DNA of 64,000 nucleotides, from positions 1,501,763-1,565,762 of the forward strand of contig CM012955.1 in assembly GCA_000181795.3 (NCBI GenBank), read 5' to 3'. The position numbers were made by a program, and so were the translations under genes. The stretch's first letter is position 1. Each line of letters starts with the position of its first letter. Shown piece by piece: positions 39,226-51,429 of the stretch. The notes beneath the pieces were generated by a model. The model saw nothing but the letters and a program-made list of their open reading frames with translations. It did no database searches and was not told the DNA's origin. This DNA comes from Trichinella spiralis (lineage: Eukaryota; Nematoda; Enoplea; Trichinellida; Trichinellidae).

Positions 39226-40314
39226 AATAAAAGAAACTGTTTTTAATGCACAAAATAAGCGTTTTCTATAAAACAGCTAATGCTAAGTATATTTATTTTT
39301 TGATTCATCAACATGGGCGTAAGAGTGATTGAGCATGTTGTCACTTTTAATGATTAAATAGAAGAATAAAGTTTACAGCTTCGTGAGGAGATTAGTTAAG
39401 CAAATTTGCGTTTTCCAAAACTTCTAGATAAGTAATCAGTTAAGAAAAATAATTTTTTAACATGGTAAACAACAGTGGTGGATGAATTATAGTTTGACTG
39501 CTTTTGTTTTTTTGTAATTAGAAGAATATCCATTTTCAAAATCGAACAACATAATATGTTAAATTTATATACAATTTTGTTCCTCTTTTTGGTGCCTATA
39601 TCTATGTCGATCTTTTATTATTGGAAAATCAAAATGATGCATTTGAGAAAGCAAAAAAAGTAAAGAACTGCTTGAAAAAATATAACAGATGTGTTAACTA
39701 CTAATATGCATCTTTTTAATCAGCTTCTGTATTTGATTTAAACAATAAAAATCAGATCCACCATTGATGGAATTATACGATTGCTATTTATCACATTATA
39801 ACTGTAGCGCCAAACTAAGTTAGCTAATGATATAATAATACGATTGTAACTGCATATGGTAACAGAGAGGGGGAAATACTCAAAACAAGATGTGATGTTA
39901 GCCATATCAAATGACAGCGTTTTTTCCGAAATGCATCATAGAGTACCCCATTATGTTGCAATGATGTATATCAAGAAAAACCAAAAAAGATTTACCTTTT
40001 ATCTTTAAAATTGTTCATAATTGAAACTTTTCAAACTTTCTTGATTTCAGTACTTTAGCTTTCTTCAATACGTCATTTGCGGTACAATACTAAGCATTTA
40101 TAATTAAACCTGAATTATACTTTTCGTACGGTATCTTGTATTTGCTGTTTGTTATTTTCTCCAAAAAAACGATTCTTCCATCAAAGGAATGTTACATTTT
40201 ATGTGTCATTTGATAAAATAGATTTATTTTGTATTTATTGCAATTTCATGCATTGCATGTAGAATTTTCTGTTGATATGCGTGCATATATAATTCATGGT
40301 ATGCGCTTTTAGAA
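39226..40314. other. Divergent intergenic region, protease / TAF8
   Basis: AT-rich region between the start codons of two divergently transcribed genes; presumably holds both promoters. No coding frame supported. Confidence 0.5.
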
Positions 40315-41874
40315 ATGGATGAGCCACTGACCATTAATTCATTAAAGTTATTAGGTAAGTTTACAGCTTCAATTTATCGAATTTTTGGTTCAGTAATTTC
40401 TGTTTCTTACGAATAGTGTAGATAAATTGTTTATTGCAGTAACTTGATTGTTTTAACTGTCAGTTTTTGAAACGTCAGCAGTGTTTTCTTTATTAGCACT
40501 GTATATATTTTTTGTATTTTTTTTGAATTCATTAACTGTCTCAGTGTTGTGATATTTGAATGTTTTACATTTACTTTTATTTTATTTTATTTGTATGCTA
40601 TGTTTTTCCTGTTCACATTGTAATTCAATTTTTTATTCTTTAGGTAAAAGAAAGAAAAGAGATTTCCGTAATTTGTTTTTACGGCAGGTTGTTAGCGGAG
40701 TTGCGTTGTGGGCAGGGTATCATGAAGTAGAGGAAGATGCTTTAACATGTCTCGTTGATGTTCTTTATGACAGTACGTATTACTTTTGTTTTTTTTGTAA
40801 CTAAAAGAGATTTTATATAGCAATTCAAGAATTGTGTATAATGACTAAAAGTTATGCGGAACACTGTAATCGGACGCAGGTGGCTGTTTCTGATTTTATG
40901 ACGGCAGTTGCTTCCAGCAGTAAGTAGATTTTTTTTTAGTAATATTTATTTAAAGAAAACAGGACTTTTAGGAAAGTATAGTTTGAAGTTTCCTCCATCA
41001 ATGAAAGAATTGTCTACGAAATACTCCCTCAAATATCCACCAAGTATTGAATAGAATTGATATTTAAATTATATGTTCTGCTGCAGGATGCGTTTTACAG
41101 CACTCAAGGTGAGTGGTATGAAGGAGTCGACAATTTTGCGAGGTTTAGAACCTCAACCTCATGCGGGATATATACCCAGTTATCTTCCTCCATATCCGAA
41201 TCCACACACATACATATCAACTTCGGTAAATATGTTTGTTACAATTGTAAAAGCTGCTGATATTTTTTGATAAGTTTAGTGAAGTAAAATCTCGTAATAA
41301 AATAAAATGTGTGAAAATGAAAATAGTGTACATTTTAGAGTTGTATATAATTAGATTTTAATTTTTTGGAACTAATATAAAGACTAAATTAACATGATAG
41401 ATAGTGTGTAGAAATTTTTATTTAAAAAAGTCATTCGTATGTAGTTTACTTATAAGGAATTGTTTCTTAAGGTAGGAACCGAACTTCGGGTTGACTATGA
41501 ACATTATCGAAGGATAGAAGCTTCTCGAAATGATAAATTGAAACAAAGCGTTTATGATTTGGTGCTTCGAGATCATCCATCGGTCACAGTTCGATTTGAA
41601 GATTTCCAATTAAGAGGTTGAATAAATCTTTGTAGTATTATCAGTAATTCACATGCATTCAGTTTTTTCTGTTTGTTAATTAACATTATTTTTTGTAGCT
41701 CTTCTGAGAGAACAGGTCGATGATACGCCGTTGCGAAATTTGCTATCGCGTGGTCCGGCTCAGAATAGTAATAATGTTGAACCAATTTTGGATGAAACAG
41801 TTAATAACCCATACATTAAAGAGCGTATTATGGTAAAAGAAATATTGAATAGGAAAAAACGTAAATTCAAATGA
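40315..41874 (+). CDS. TAF8: TFIID subunit TAF8
   Basis: Nuclear subunit of TFIID that pairs with TAF10 through a histone fold and brings it into the complex. Exons: 40315-40354, 40644-40772, 40821-40919, 40972-41043, 41087-41225, 41472-41616, 41699-41874. The N-terminal histone fold reads FLRQVVSGVALWAGYHEVEE ... ALTCLVDVLYDTIQELC ... HCNRTQVAVSDFMTAV. The signature TAF8 C-terminal motif is IPSYLPPYPNPHTYI, followed by the helical segment ending in a basic tail (NRKKRKFK), a possible nuclear localisation signal. Problem: with the junctions as read, exon 40972-41043 ends in phase 1, while the exon carrying the PHTYI motif needs phase 2. Either the donor lies elsewhere (for example near 41012) or there is a sequence error; the model is right in content but not closed in frame there. 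About 266 residues, slightly shorter than human TAF8 (310). Confidence 0.85.
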
Positions 41875-42930
41875 ATTTTTTTGTCGTTTTGTTCTACATT
41901 TTATGTCGACCTGCACCATCCGCACGAATGAATGTATCGTTTGCAATAATATAATGCAAGTGTTTTAGTTTGTGTCATGTGACAATATAATTCATAAAGA
42001 ATTCAGTATGTACTTTAGATCTAGTTTGGCTTTGTTGACTATTTGAGAATTAATAAATTTTTGGTCACTTAAAGTGAAATTGTAATATAGTTACAGCAGT
42101 CCTGCGAGATAAAAGCTACATGACAATTTGTAAAAGCACTATTAGCAACTATACTGTAATAAAATTTCTTAATGTTCAACGTGAAATCTTGCACGTAAAC
42201 AAATTGATAAAACAGTAATACAAATACTAAATAGTTTGCTACTTGTCACTTTAATATAAGCTTATATGATTTCCCGTTTATTTTGCTGGAACAACTTTAC
42301 GAAAAGTTCAAGTGCTGTTATTATCTTTCTCAGATATTGTACTAATAAATATTAGAAAAGAGTTTAAATTAAAATATACGTTGTGATAAAATAATAAAAT
42401 ATGCTACTAGAAAAAGCAGTGCACTCAAAGATGCAATAATCATAGCACAACCTGATTTTTATTAGTGAAGCTACTGTAATTGCGTCTGCGTTAAATAAAG
42501 CAACGGCTGTTACTATAGTTAAAGTTTCATAGTAAGTATGATATTATTTAAGACATTAGTTTTAATAAAAAATTGAATTTCGGTTTTTATATATTGGAAG
42601 CTACTGTCTGCTGATTCATTTTATAGAAGCAACGCAAGTGTATATATGCGAATAATTTTTACGTGATTGAATGTAACAGATTATGTTATTTATTTTATAA
42701 ATTTTAAAGTTTAATTTATTTTAATTAATATTAATTTTTAATTAATTCTGATAATATAATGAAAATTTTGATGAATTGTACCTGTCATCTAAAAGTACAG
42801 TATTGTCGTATTGTAGTGCATTAGTTGGAGAGAATGTTGTCGTGTTGAGGCTTTTACTTTTGTTAGCCTTATGTTATATGGTAAACTTTTAGCTTGAATT
42901 GTTTGATTGTGCAGTTGTTATCTGTTATTG
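41875..42930. other. Intergenic, TAF8 / dymeclin
   Basis: AT-rich, genes in the same orientation. Nothing recognisable; should hold the TAF8 3' UTR and dymeclin promoter. Confidence 0.5.
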
Positions 42931-45764
42931 ATGGGTGGACAGATAAGTTCGTACAGCAAAATTGGTGACAATTTACTGGTTCGTCAGTTTGTTGGCGATG
43001 GGCCAATTTCTGTCAATGATCCGTTTTGGAATTCTTTTTTATCATTCAATTTATCTCATCCATCGTTAAAGTATGTTTGGTTTTGGTTGGTTTATTTTGC
43101 TTATAAATTGATTTTTAGATCAGAATGGGAGATGTTTGAAAAGTGCATTGATGATTCTCTCAAGAGTCTTGTTCACAATACGGTTAACACTGGTAATTTT
43201 GCCTCGCTCATTCAGGTATTCATTCGTCGCGCTTCTGAACTGCGCGAATCCAGTCAGTGCAATGAGTAATTTTTAATTTTTTAAGTTTTTTGATTAAAAA
43301 GAAATTAAATAGTCCATTTCAGTAAATTGTTTTTTTGGCAAACCAACAATGCATTGTTTATTATACGTACTTGTTGCAAGTTTTTCTCAAAGAATCTTAC
43401 CGATGAAGCAGTTTTACGTGTTTTCGTGACAAAAGTGAAAGGTATAAATATGATGATTGTTGTTTGTACAATTTCTTACACTTTGCTTATTCTACACAGA
43501 AAGAGAAGACGTTGAATCGAGTGCTGACGTATTATCAGAGAATTGTTTGGAAGAATTTGTTAGTAGTATTATAGCTATTCTGATCGACCTTCCGGTTAAG
43601 TAAGTGATTTTCATTTCTGTATTAAAATAAATGATGTATTTGTTGTATTGCAGTTGGATAACGATAAAAGCACTGATGGAAAGTTTGAGTTGTCTGTTAG
43701 TGTTGCTTTCCCGCGAGGTGTATGAAGGAAACGTTATTTCTAGTGTTGTTGCCAAAATGATGCTATTCGGAAAATGGTGCGCACGCTTATCATTTTTTTT
43801 TAATTTCTCGTTCTGATGGGTTTTTTTTCCCCAACTAATTCCAGTGCTATTCATGCTCCTCTGTTGACGAAAACGTTGCTTTTGCTTTATTCGAAACACG
43901 CAGAAGATGCTTGCCCGTTGGAAAAGACGGAGCAATTTGGCGGTGGCAGCATATTCGTCGGTTTGGCAAGTGAGTTGGAAAATGGAAATGGAAATTTGCA
44001 CAAGAGCATGGAATTTTACAATTTTATTTTCGCCTTTTGTTAGATTCGTTGATGGAACTTTTGCAAATTGACAACAATGACAAAGAGAAACAAGTCAAAT
44101 CTATCACACTCGGTGATCAAGCTTTGAATGTATTGCTGTTGCTGGTTAGTCACAGCACTCCGGAAGGCACAATTCACCCGTTTCGTCAGGCGTTGTTTTC
44201 TTTTATAAATTCTCAAGGTGAAAAGTTTCCTTTTTCAATTGTTTTGTTTGTATATTTATGAATTATTACTTTTTCAGAACAATCAATGGTTACACTTCCG
44301 ACTACATCAGTTGTTTGTTTCAAGATCAATTTTACCGAACTGTATGATCAGATTTGCTCTAGATCTGGTGACAGGCCGTCGTTGTTGTTATTGTACTTTT
44401 TGTTGTACAAGAACGTTGAATTTCGCAATTATGTGCTTTCGCGTGTTAATTTGCAAAATTTGATTTTGCCCATTTTGAAAGTGCTGCATACGAGCAGTCA
44501 GACAGATGTCGATTCAAACCTCGGTTCGCAGCATCTTTATCTGGCGTTGATTGTCATTGTGATTTTGAGCGAGGATGATTTCTTTTGTAAAATCATTCAC
44601 GAGACTGTAAATTATTTATTTTTATTTGGAAATATATTTTTTATTTATTATGTAATTTTTTTCTTTCCAATTCTAGCCGGCCAAAGGTGCAGAAGGGTGG
44701 TTCGCCGAGCGAAGTGTTCGCGATTTAACTCTTGGTGGATTGGCCGTATTGATACTGGTGAAAATTATTCAAAAGAATTTATTCGTTTATCGAGTATGAT
44801 TTTCTATTTCAAAATATTAAAATAATTTCATCTGGTTAACGTTATTGTGAATTTCAATCGTTTTTATTTATTTATTTATTTCAGGATCGTTACTTGCAAA
44901 CGAATTGCTTGGCCGCCTTGGCTAATATGTCATCAAATTTCAAAGAATTGCCTTCTTCAGTTTGTCAAAAATTGATCGAGTACATTTTCTTTTTTTTTAC
45001 TTCTGTTGTTTTGGCTTTTTTCAAACTAATTTAAATATTTTAGTTTGTTAGATCGACTGTCGAAACGTCATGCGAGATTTGTAAAGCGAAAAGAACTGTC
45101 AATGAAATACGTTGTAACAGAAGAAGTGAACAACCAAGTTGAACTGGTGTGTTTCGTACAATTTGTTGATAGAATTATTTATTTTTATAAATATGATCGA
45201 TTTTTTACAGTTTCAAGATGTGACTGCTTTGGAAGAAGTGATGCGAATGTTTTTGGAAATACTTAATTCTGCATTGATACATAATTTGACGCACAATATT
45301 CATTTGGTTTATGCAATATTGCACCAGAAAGACTTGTTCCGCGATTTTGAACAGCATCCGATGTTTCAGGATTTAATTTGGAACATCACTTGCGTATGCG
45401 ATGCTTTTTGAAAAAAATATTTGATAAATAGACGATGATTGATTCCATTTAGGTAATCAACTTTTTTTCTACTCGACTGCGAGAAGTTGGAACTGAAACA
45501 TCTGTCGAAAGTATACTGGAGGATATTAAAACTGCGATGTTTCATTGGAATGCTGAAGGCCTCAAAGTTGTCGAAAATTAGTCTGAAAAAAATTAAATAT
45601 ATGTAATTATTTTTTTTATTTTATAGAAATTTCCAGATTTGAAATTCAAATACGTGGAGGATCAGAATACTGAAGAATTTTTTGTGCCATACATTTGGAA
45701 TATTATATACAATAAAGGCGGCCTTTACTTTGATGAGGTTAATGTGAAATTATTTGAACCATAA
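42931..45764 (+). CDS. DYM: Dymeclin
   Basis: Peripheral Golgi protein needed for Golgi organisation and trafficking (mutated in human Dyggve-Melchior-Clausen dysplasia). Fifteen exons splice in phase to 668 residues, against 669 in human: 42931-43070, 43119-43265, 43323-43441, 43500-43599, 43654-43776, 43845-43969, 44044-44217, 44278-44606, 44677-44793, 44885-44979, 45044-45146, 45211-45393, 45453-45566, 45627-45764, with introns of roughly 50-150 bases. Landmarks shared with human: start MGGQIS (Gly2 and Ser6 fit N-myristoylation), NDPFWNSFLSF, FWQTNNALFIIRTCC, DRYLQTNCLAALANMS, VYAILHQKDLFRDFEQHP, KFPDLKFKYVEDQNTEEFF and VPYIWNIIYN. (Fourteen coding blocks are listed; I count no further exon.) An AATAAA lies at 45944-45949. 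Confidence 0.95.
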
Positions 45765-47382
45765 TTAGATTGGTCTTTGCTGTTACATATATTATTGATA
45801 AATTTTATTTAAAGAAAACACATTGTTTTCTTTTATTTTACTGTTCATTTTTTTTCTTTTGGTAGGATCTCTTAATTTTTTGATTCATCATCGAATTCAT
45901 TTCAGTTTCCCATTGTTATTCAACTATTGCATAATACAGAATGAATAAATAAGAGGTTATGGTGATTTTGTTGTTGTTTTTATTTATTCATTTTTCGATT
46001 CATGAAAAGCTGGGCTGTAGTTCCGCTTATTTTCAGATTTTCTTATTATATTTTGGTTAAATTCTTTTTTACTAATGAAAATATGGTTTATTTGAATCAG
46101 GAAACCCTGATATTGGTATATCAGTTGTGGCGTCTACAGACGTGGTCATCAGAGCTGGATGATGAAATATCGAATGTTTGGAATTAATTGGTGAGTATAA
46201 TTAGTTTTTTCTTATTCACCAGTTTTTTATGATGTTTATTCAGATGCGGTTATCTGTCACCAAACATGGTTACCATCGCTGTGGAAAACGTTCAACGGAA
46301 GAGTTCCATTGTTTGTCGCTCTGAATGGAAACAGCACGGCTGATGTGAAAAGCATTTTCTGACAATATTAGCGGAATCTCAAGCTGGTGCAAATGCAGAA
46401 CTTTATTCGAACTTCAGAAATGTCTACTATCTTATACAAATGGATCGTCGTGCAAAATTATGCCATACATGTTTATTTAGAAAGGCAATTTTCAATAAAT
46501 GGTGCAAGGACAGAGACATCTCTTGCTGAGAATATTCTTTACACTTGGAATCACTTTTTTGCTTGTATTTGTGCATTTCTGATTTAAAGTAGAACAATCT
46601 TAAGCGAATATTTGTTTTGTATCCTTCACACTGTTAGTAGTGAGTGAATTAATGGAAACATTAATGATTTTTTTTTTCAGGTAACATTATACTTGCTCTC
46701 TGCCATACTCTTCCAATCGAGTAGTGTTTGAAATTCAAATGTTCATATCAGACTGTAAAAATTTATTGTTTATCAATTTTTGGCGAACACAGGTGGTTTT
46801 TAAACCATCATTATGCTTTCGAAATGATTTATTGATATAGGTGAAGAATTGGCATTGAAATTCATTGGAGAAATATGCACAAAATAGTTTTTTTTACATT
46901 ATTTGCAAATGCATCATTTTTTGCTTTGAAATCAGGAAAATGGAAATGGTTTTGATCAAAAAAGAATAAAAAATATATTAAATTAATAAAATATAAAAAG
47001 TAAAAGGTAATTTTTTTAGGATAAGTGATGAAATGAAATGATCAAAAATAGTTAGATCAGTGGCATAAAAAAAGTAGACTGATGAACTTCTGTATTGTTT
47101 ACACAGTCAATAATTTTTCAGAAAAATATTTTTTAATTAAATAAAACATATGTATGCTGTTGTTCTTATTTTATGATAGGCGAGAGTTTTGTACCAAGAG
47201 TGGTTACCAAGCATCATCTTGATTATTTCTAAAAGGTACTGTGTGTACAGAAAGATCGTGAAGTTTGTTTTGTACAGTGTTGACTTGTTGTGTTGGACTG
47301 TATACATTGTTGAATGCAGTGCTGTTCATTTATTTTTGAAATTTAATTTATGATTCATGTTTTAGAAGATACAACTGTTGCC
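45765..47382. other. Intergenic, dymeclin / DAP1, with unresolved coding-like fragments
   Basis: Mostly AT-rich. Two short stretches look codon-like: a 61-codon frame at 46002-46187 and a frame across 46160-46361 joined by a good GTGAGT donor (46191) and TATTCAG acceptor (reading ECLELIDAVICHQTWLPSLW), but an in-frame TGA stands right before it and no start or further exon is found. I recognise neither. They may be chance or a relic. Confidence 0.3.
45944..45949 (+). terminator. Candidate dymeclin polyadenylation signal
   Basis: AATAAA 180 bases after the dymeclin stop codon. Confidence 0.45.
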
Positions 47383-47721
47383 ATGCCCAGTGAAGATAAG
47401 CCAGATTTGAAGGGTGGACATCCTCCTGCTGGTTTGCATAAATTTTATTACATTAAAAAACTTTTTTTGCCAGGTAAACTTGCTTATATTCATATTTTAA
47501 GTAAAAGTTGCTGGTGGTGTGCGAATAACTCAGCGTCGCCCGTCGCAGAGTGAACCTGACACACGTTCTTCTGAAGAATCAGAAGCAAGGTAAGATGATT
47601 ATCATTTATCGAATGGGCCTTTTAACTGATGAAGTCATTCTAAGACATCCAAACAATGCAATTCGTATGACAATTTCTGGAGCTCCGATTCGTGTACGTT
47701 GAATCATTATGTTTGAGTTTG

Positions 47722-47792
<71 letters not shown>

Positions 47793-47915
47793 ATATTATA
47801 GGGAGACAAAGACTTTCCAACAGCTGCAGTGAAAGCTATCCACAGCAAACCTCTTCCACTGCATCAGCAGTCTCATGTAGCTAATACGCATCATATACAA
47901 CAACCCAAAAAATGA
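47383..47915 (+). CDS. DAP: Death-associated protein 1 (DAP1)
   Basis: Small proline-rich protein; in mammals a negative regulator of autophagy and an mTOR substrate. Exons 47383-47431, 47502-47589, 47645-47693, 47802-47915 give 99 residues, close to human (102). Motifs shared with human DAP1: KGGHPPAVK, GGVRITQRRP, ISGAPIRGDKDFPTAAVKA and the C-terminal HHIQQPKK. The start is the ATG giving MPSEDKPDLK; an upstream ATG at 47350 is in frame but its sequence looks like the acceptor of a 5' UTR intron (TTTTAG). The second exon could start six bases later at a second AG, losing VK; the longer form is preferred because VK is conserved. Ser3, a mammalian mTOR site, is also Ser here. Confidence 0.93.
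47724..47782. repeat. (TA)n microsatellite, about 59 bases
   Basis: Long perfect TA tract filling most of the last DAP1 intron (47694-47801). Confidence 0.97.
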
Positions 47916-49285
47916 AGAATTGCGCTGCAGAAAATAATGTTAACTTTCAGGATATTTTTTCTGGGGTTGCGTTTGCAGCAATGAAGCATAATATTATTTA
48001 AATTTTTTATTAATCAAGTTTTAACATTTTTAATGGTATGGTTTTATTTGGAAATGTTATTCATTTTCCAGGTGAATGAGTAGTAGAAATTTTTTACTGA
48101 TAATGCGGAAAGCATTCTTCATCTTTTGCTTAACTGTTTTCAATTAAATGAATAAATTGATTTTTTTGTTTTTAAAAGGAAGAAGCAGTTTTATGCGAAT
48201 ATTTGTTTTGAATTTTACACTGACGCGAGCGATGAGTGAATTACTGAAAACTTTAAGAAAAAAGAAAAATTCAGCGTCAATTTTGATTTTTGCACTTTGT
48301 CGAGATTTTTCATCTTCTTTTGCTTCATACTTTTATTGTCCAAATGAACGAACTTTGAAATTGCGATGTTCAGTTCAGTTCACTTCATCATTTAGCTAAT
48401 TTCTTGAATTAATGAACTCTTTTTTTTCTGCAAACAAAAATTAGAATTTCCATAAGCAGTTGTTGGAAAATAAAATTTAAATTGAAATGAATCAATTGAA
48501 CTAGCATTTCAACAGCGACGATGGCATCGACAATTACGTTACGTATCATGCGTTATCTTGCTACGCAGCAAACATTTATTTTCTGCCAACATTACATATC
48601 TGATCATACTGGTTTCAAACTGTTACGTGCAAGATTGGAGCGTTGATAAAGAAGCTTTATCATTTAAATTGATTTTGATTTTATTTTATGTTGTTTATTT
48701 TTATTCCGAAATGATGATGATAAACAAGGCGAACTGTTCCAAAAATATAGCACTTGTCTTGCACAAATTGTGTCAAATTTGAAGAATAAAATGAAACATA
48801 AATGTTCCAATCAAATATGAATCGTTCATTCGCTTACAAAATTTCATTCGGAAGAATAAAAGTCAATTGAATAATACGTTCGCGAATTAATCAGTTTCGA
48901 ACATTCATTACGAACCTGCATTTCCAAATGAATTAAGTTGCCAATCATGAAATTGACAACTTTCACTTGAATAATTATTTATATTTTGTTTTAATTTTAC
49001 GTTTACCGTAAAACAACAGCAATTCATGTCTCGCTGAAGTGCAGCAATCCATTTACAAAGCAATCTATAGAAGTAATAAATTTCAAAAAAATAAAATTTA
49101 ATTGCACTATTAAAATTTATTTAATTAAATTTTATTTTATTTCAGCAATAATTATATATGATACATGATTTTATTCGGACAAATCTAGAAATACAGTATA
49201 CAATTGTTCTTAATTATAGCAAATTACAGTAGGACTAATTTCTTGGTTTGATTTTTAACGCGTTGGTCGGAGTAAAAGGTTGGCG
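47916..49285. other. Intergenic, DAP1 / INTS10, with one small ORF
   Basis: AT-rich. A 41-codon frame at 48521-48646 (+, MASTITLRIMRYLATQQTFI at its start) has more balanced codon use than its surroundings but no family resemblance and no independent support. The rest holds nothing recognisable. Confidence 0.35.
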
Positions 49286-51190
49286 ATGTCGAGCAGTCGT
49301 AGATCGTACAAAGATACCAGAAGGTGGATTTTGGATAGAGCTCGCATGGAAGAGGACGCAAATGAAATATCCAGTTGGTTGTTGACCGCTTCGGTGAGGC
49401 ATCCTCGTTCTTTCGAGCGATTGCTGGGCTCGTACCGTCTGTTGTGCGAGAGGAAGAGTGTTGTGAACGCGGCGGACGATCTCGGGAAATTGTACCTGCT
49501 TTACAGTCATGACAGTCGTGTGTGGACAGAAGTTACTAAAGTAGTTCGGTCGCTGCAGTCATTGGAGAAGAAAGACGTGCGATCGGTTTTCTATCGAGCT
49601 GTATTCGAATCAATGAATGCCGAAGTGCAGCCGGTTATGTATCTTGACTATGTGGAACGTTGTTCCAGTAGAAAAGAACGCTCGGATGCGTTGATGATTT
49701 TTCTGCGTTTCATGGAAGCTCGTAAGTTGAAAATCAGTGTTCATTGGCAGAGTTTATTAGGATCGTACATAAAGCAGTGTTTCAAAGACTGCAATGCCGG
49801 TGTCACATTGGAATACTTGCCAACGTTGCTGATCTTCACTAAAGTTTTGCCAATTTTAACAAAATCCAGAGTTGTGCTTGTGCCGGAAAATGACGCAGTG
49901 TCAATTTTCCAATACGCTGCGTATTATTTCATTGACGATCTGCAAAAGAAGATTCCACGTTTGAGTTTACCTTTGAATATTGACGTGAGCGAAAATGAAG
50001 TTTCACTGTCGTTACAATCTTTGCGCAGCTGCTATCAACTGTTGGCTCTACGCTACCGATGGTCGTCGAAGTATTTCACAGTGCGCTTGAGTGGTTCACT
50101 TGAACAATCATCCTGGACCCCTCCTTCGATCAGGGTTAAATCGGCTGCCGAAAAACGTTGTTATGCAATGATGTCATTTGTTTACTGGATGTTCATTGCG
50201 GCGGGCAGCTGCGAACCGTCCCGCACTGCAGCGTTTTTCGTTCTCGTGCCGCCCGTGATGGTCGACGTGGACTTCACTGCATCGCCGGTCGTGTGGTTCA
50301 CGTTTAGCGCACTGTCGACGGTAAATTGCAACAAAAAATTGGAACTCCTTCAAATGATTCAGATGCATTCAATTTTGCAACTGGCCCACGCACTGATGAC
50401 GCTCTACGACACCGACGGAGGTTCCAAAGCGGTCGAGTCGGCGGTGCAGTTTATTCGAAATCATACGTTGAGAAATATCTTCGTGAGCGGCTTGATGTTC
50501 GCCGGCAAGGGGCATTCTTATTTGACCATGGTGTCCAGTGGCATCGATTTCGACAAATCGGACCGTTGGACCACGCCCGAACTGTTCAGGGCAGTGCAGA
50601 TTGCTTGCCACCATTTCGCGCTGTCCATGTTCAAAGAAGCGGGCAATTTTCTACTCCACTGTTTGACCAGTCGTTCGATGCGCAATTTGCAGGCGAAGCC
50701 GTTTGGCACTTTCGATTTCCGTTGGTCAGCGATACCACTGTCCGAAAAGAACGTGTTCTCGTATGCGGTTCGCATGTTGATCTATTGTTTGATCAATGTT
50801 TCCGTGCACCGCTGCGACGACAACAAAATCGACATGTATGACAGTTTGGTTGGCCACATGTTGGTCATGATGCAGCTCGAATGGACGGTGTGGTCGATGT
50901 TCGCCAGACAGCTGATGAAGGGACTTGTGAAGAGGAAAAGGTTCCACTTTCCGAAATTTCACCGCTACGTCTATTGTCCAATGTTGATTGAAATGCTCTG
51001 CGATAGCGTGCTGAATTGCGAAGATGCGGACGTTTTGCTGTTCGAAAAGCGCGATGAAAGCAAACGACAAAAGCAGGACACGAAAACTGAACTGTACAAA
51101 AATATTCAATCCACCACTATGAAACTGTCGGATGTTGTGAAGGATTTCTTTTACAAAGAAAATGTGTTTTTGTTTTCTTATTTCCAATAA
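49286..51190 (+). CDS. INTS10: Integrator complex subunit 10 (INTS10), single exon
   Basis: Subunit of the nuclear Integrator complex, which cleaves snRNA and some mRNA 3' ends and attenuates paused RNA polymerase II. One uninterrupted frame of 634 codons from ATG 49286; human INTS10 is about 710. The N-terminal helical region aligns with human over RVWTEVTKVVRSL ... RAVFESMNAEVQ ... DYVERCSSRKERSDAL, and the C-terminal part over SLVGHMLVMMQLEWTVWSMF and FHRYVYCPMLIEML. All-helical TPR-like fold, no catalytic site expected. The first in-frame start on record is a TTG at 49280; the ATG six bases later is used. Odd point: no intron in 1.9 kb, while neighbouring genes have one every 100-200 bases. 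An AATAAA at 51336-51341 fits its 3' end. Confidence 0.82.
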   Translation: MSSSRRSYKDTRRWILDRARMEEDANEISSWLLTASVRHPRSFERLLGSYRLLCERKSVVNAADDLGKLYLLYSHDSRVWTEVTKVVRSLQSLEKKDVRSVFYRAVFESMNAEVQPVMYLDYVERCSSRKERSDALMIFLRFMEARKLKISVHWQSLLGSYIKQCFKDCNAGVTLEYLPTLLIFTKVLPILTKSRVVLVPENDAVSIFQYAAYYFIDDLQKKIPRLSLPLNIDVSENEVSLSLQSLRSCYQLLALRYRWSSKYFTVRLSGSLEQSSWTPPSIRVKSAAEKRCYAMMSFVYWMFIAAGSCEPSRTAAFFVLVPPVMVDVDFTASPVVWFTFSALSTVNCNKKLELLQMIQMHSILQLAHALMTLYDTDGGSKAVESAVQFIRNHTLRNIFVSGLMFAGKGHSYLTMVSSGIDFDKSDRWTTPELFRAVQIACHHFALSMFKEAGNFLLHCLTSRSMRNLQAKPFGTFDFRWSAIPLSEKNVFSYAVRMLIYCLINVSVHRCDDNKIDMYDSLVGHMLVMMQLEWTVWSMFARQLMKGLVKRKRFHFPKFHRYVYCPMLIEMLCDSVLNCEDADVLLFEKRDESKRQKQDTKTELYKNIQSTTMKLSDVVKDFFYKENVFLFSYFQ

Positions 51191-51429
51191 TAATAATAAT
51201 AATAATAATATAATGTAACGTATTGTATTGTATTGTTCGCTTGTTCTTTCTGCAAGTCTTTTTACATCGGTTGAATGGAATCGGCGGTGATGCGATCGAT
51301 ACACAATGGTGAGAAAGATATTTTAATTATATCATAATAAATGACAAAAGAATAAATAGATATTATAGATGTGTATAAGTGATTGTAATATTTTGTTTTT
51401 TTCTTTTAATCGGATCAAACATCGATCGA
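51191..51429. other. Convergent 3' region, INTS10 / NUP160
   Basis: Only 239 bases separate the two stop codons; the presumed INTS10 polyadenylation signal (AATAAA, 51336-51341) lies close to the NUP160 stop, so the 3' UTRs probably overlap. Confidence 0.6.
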
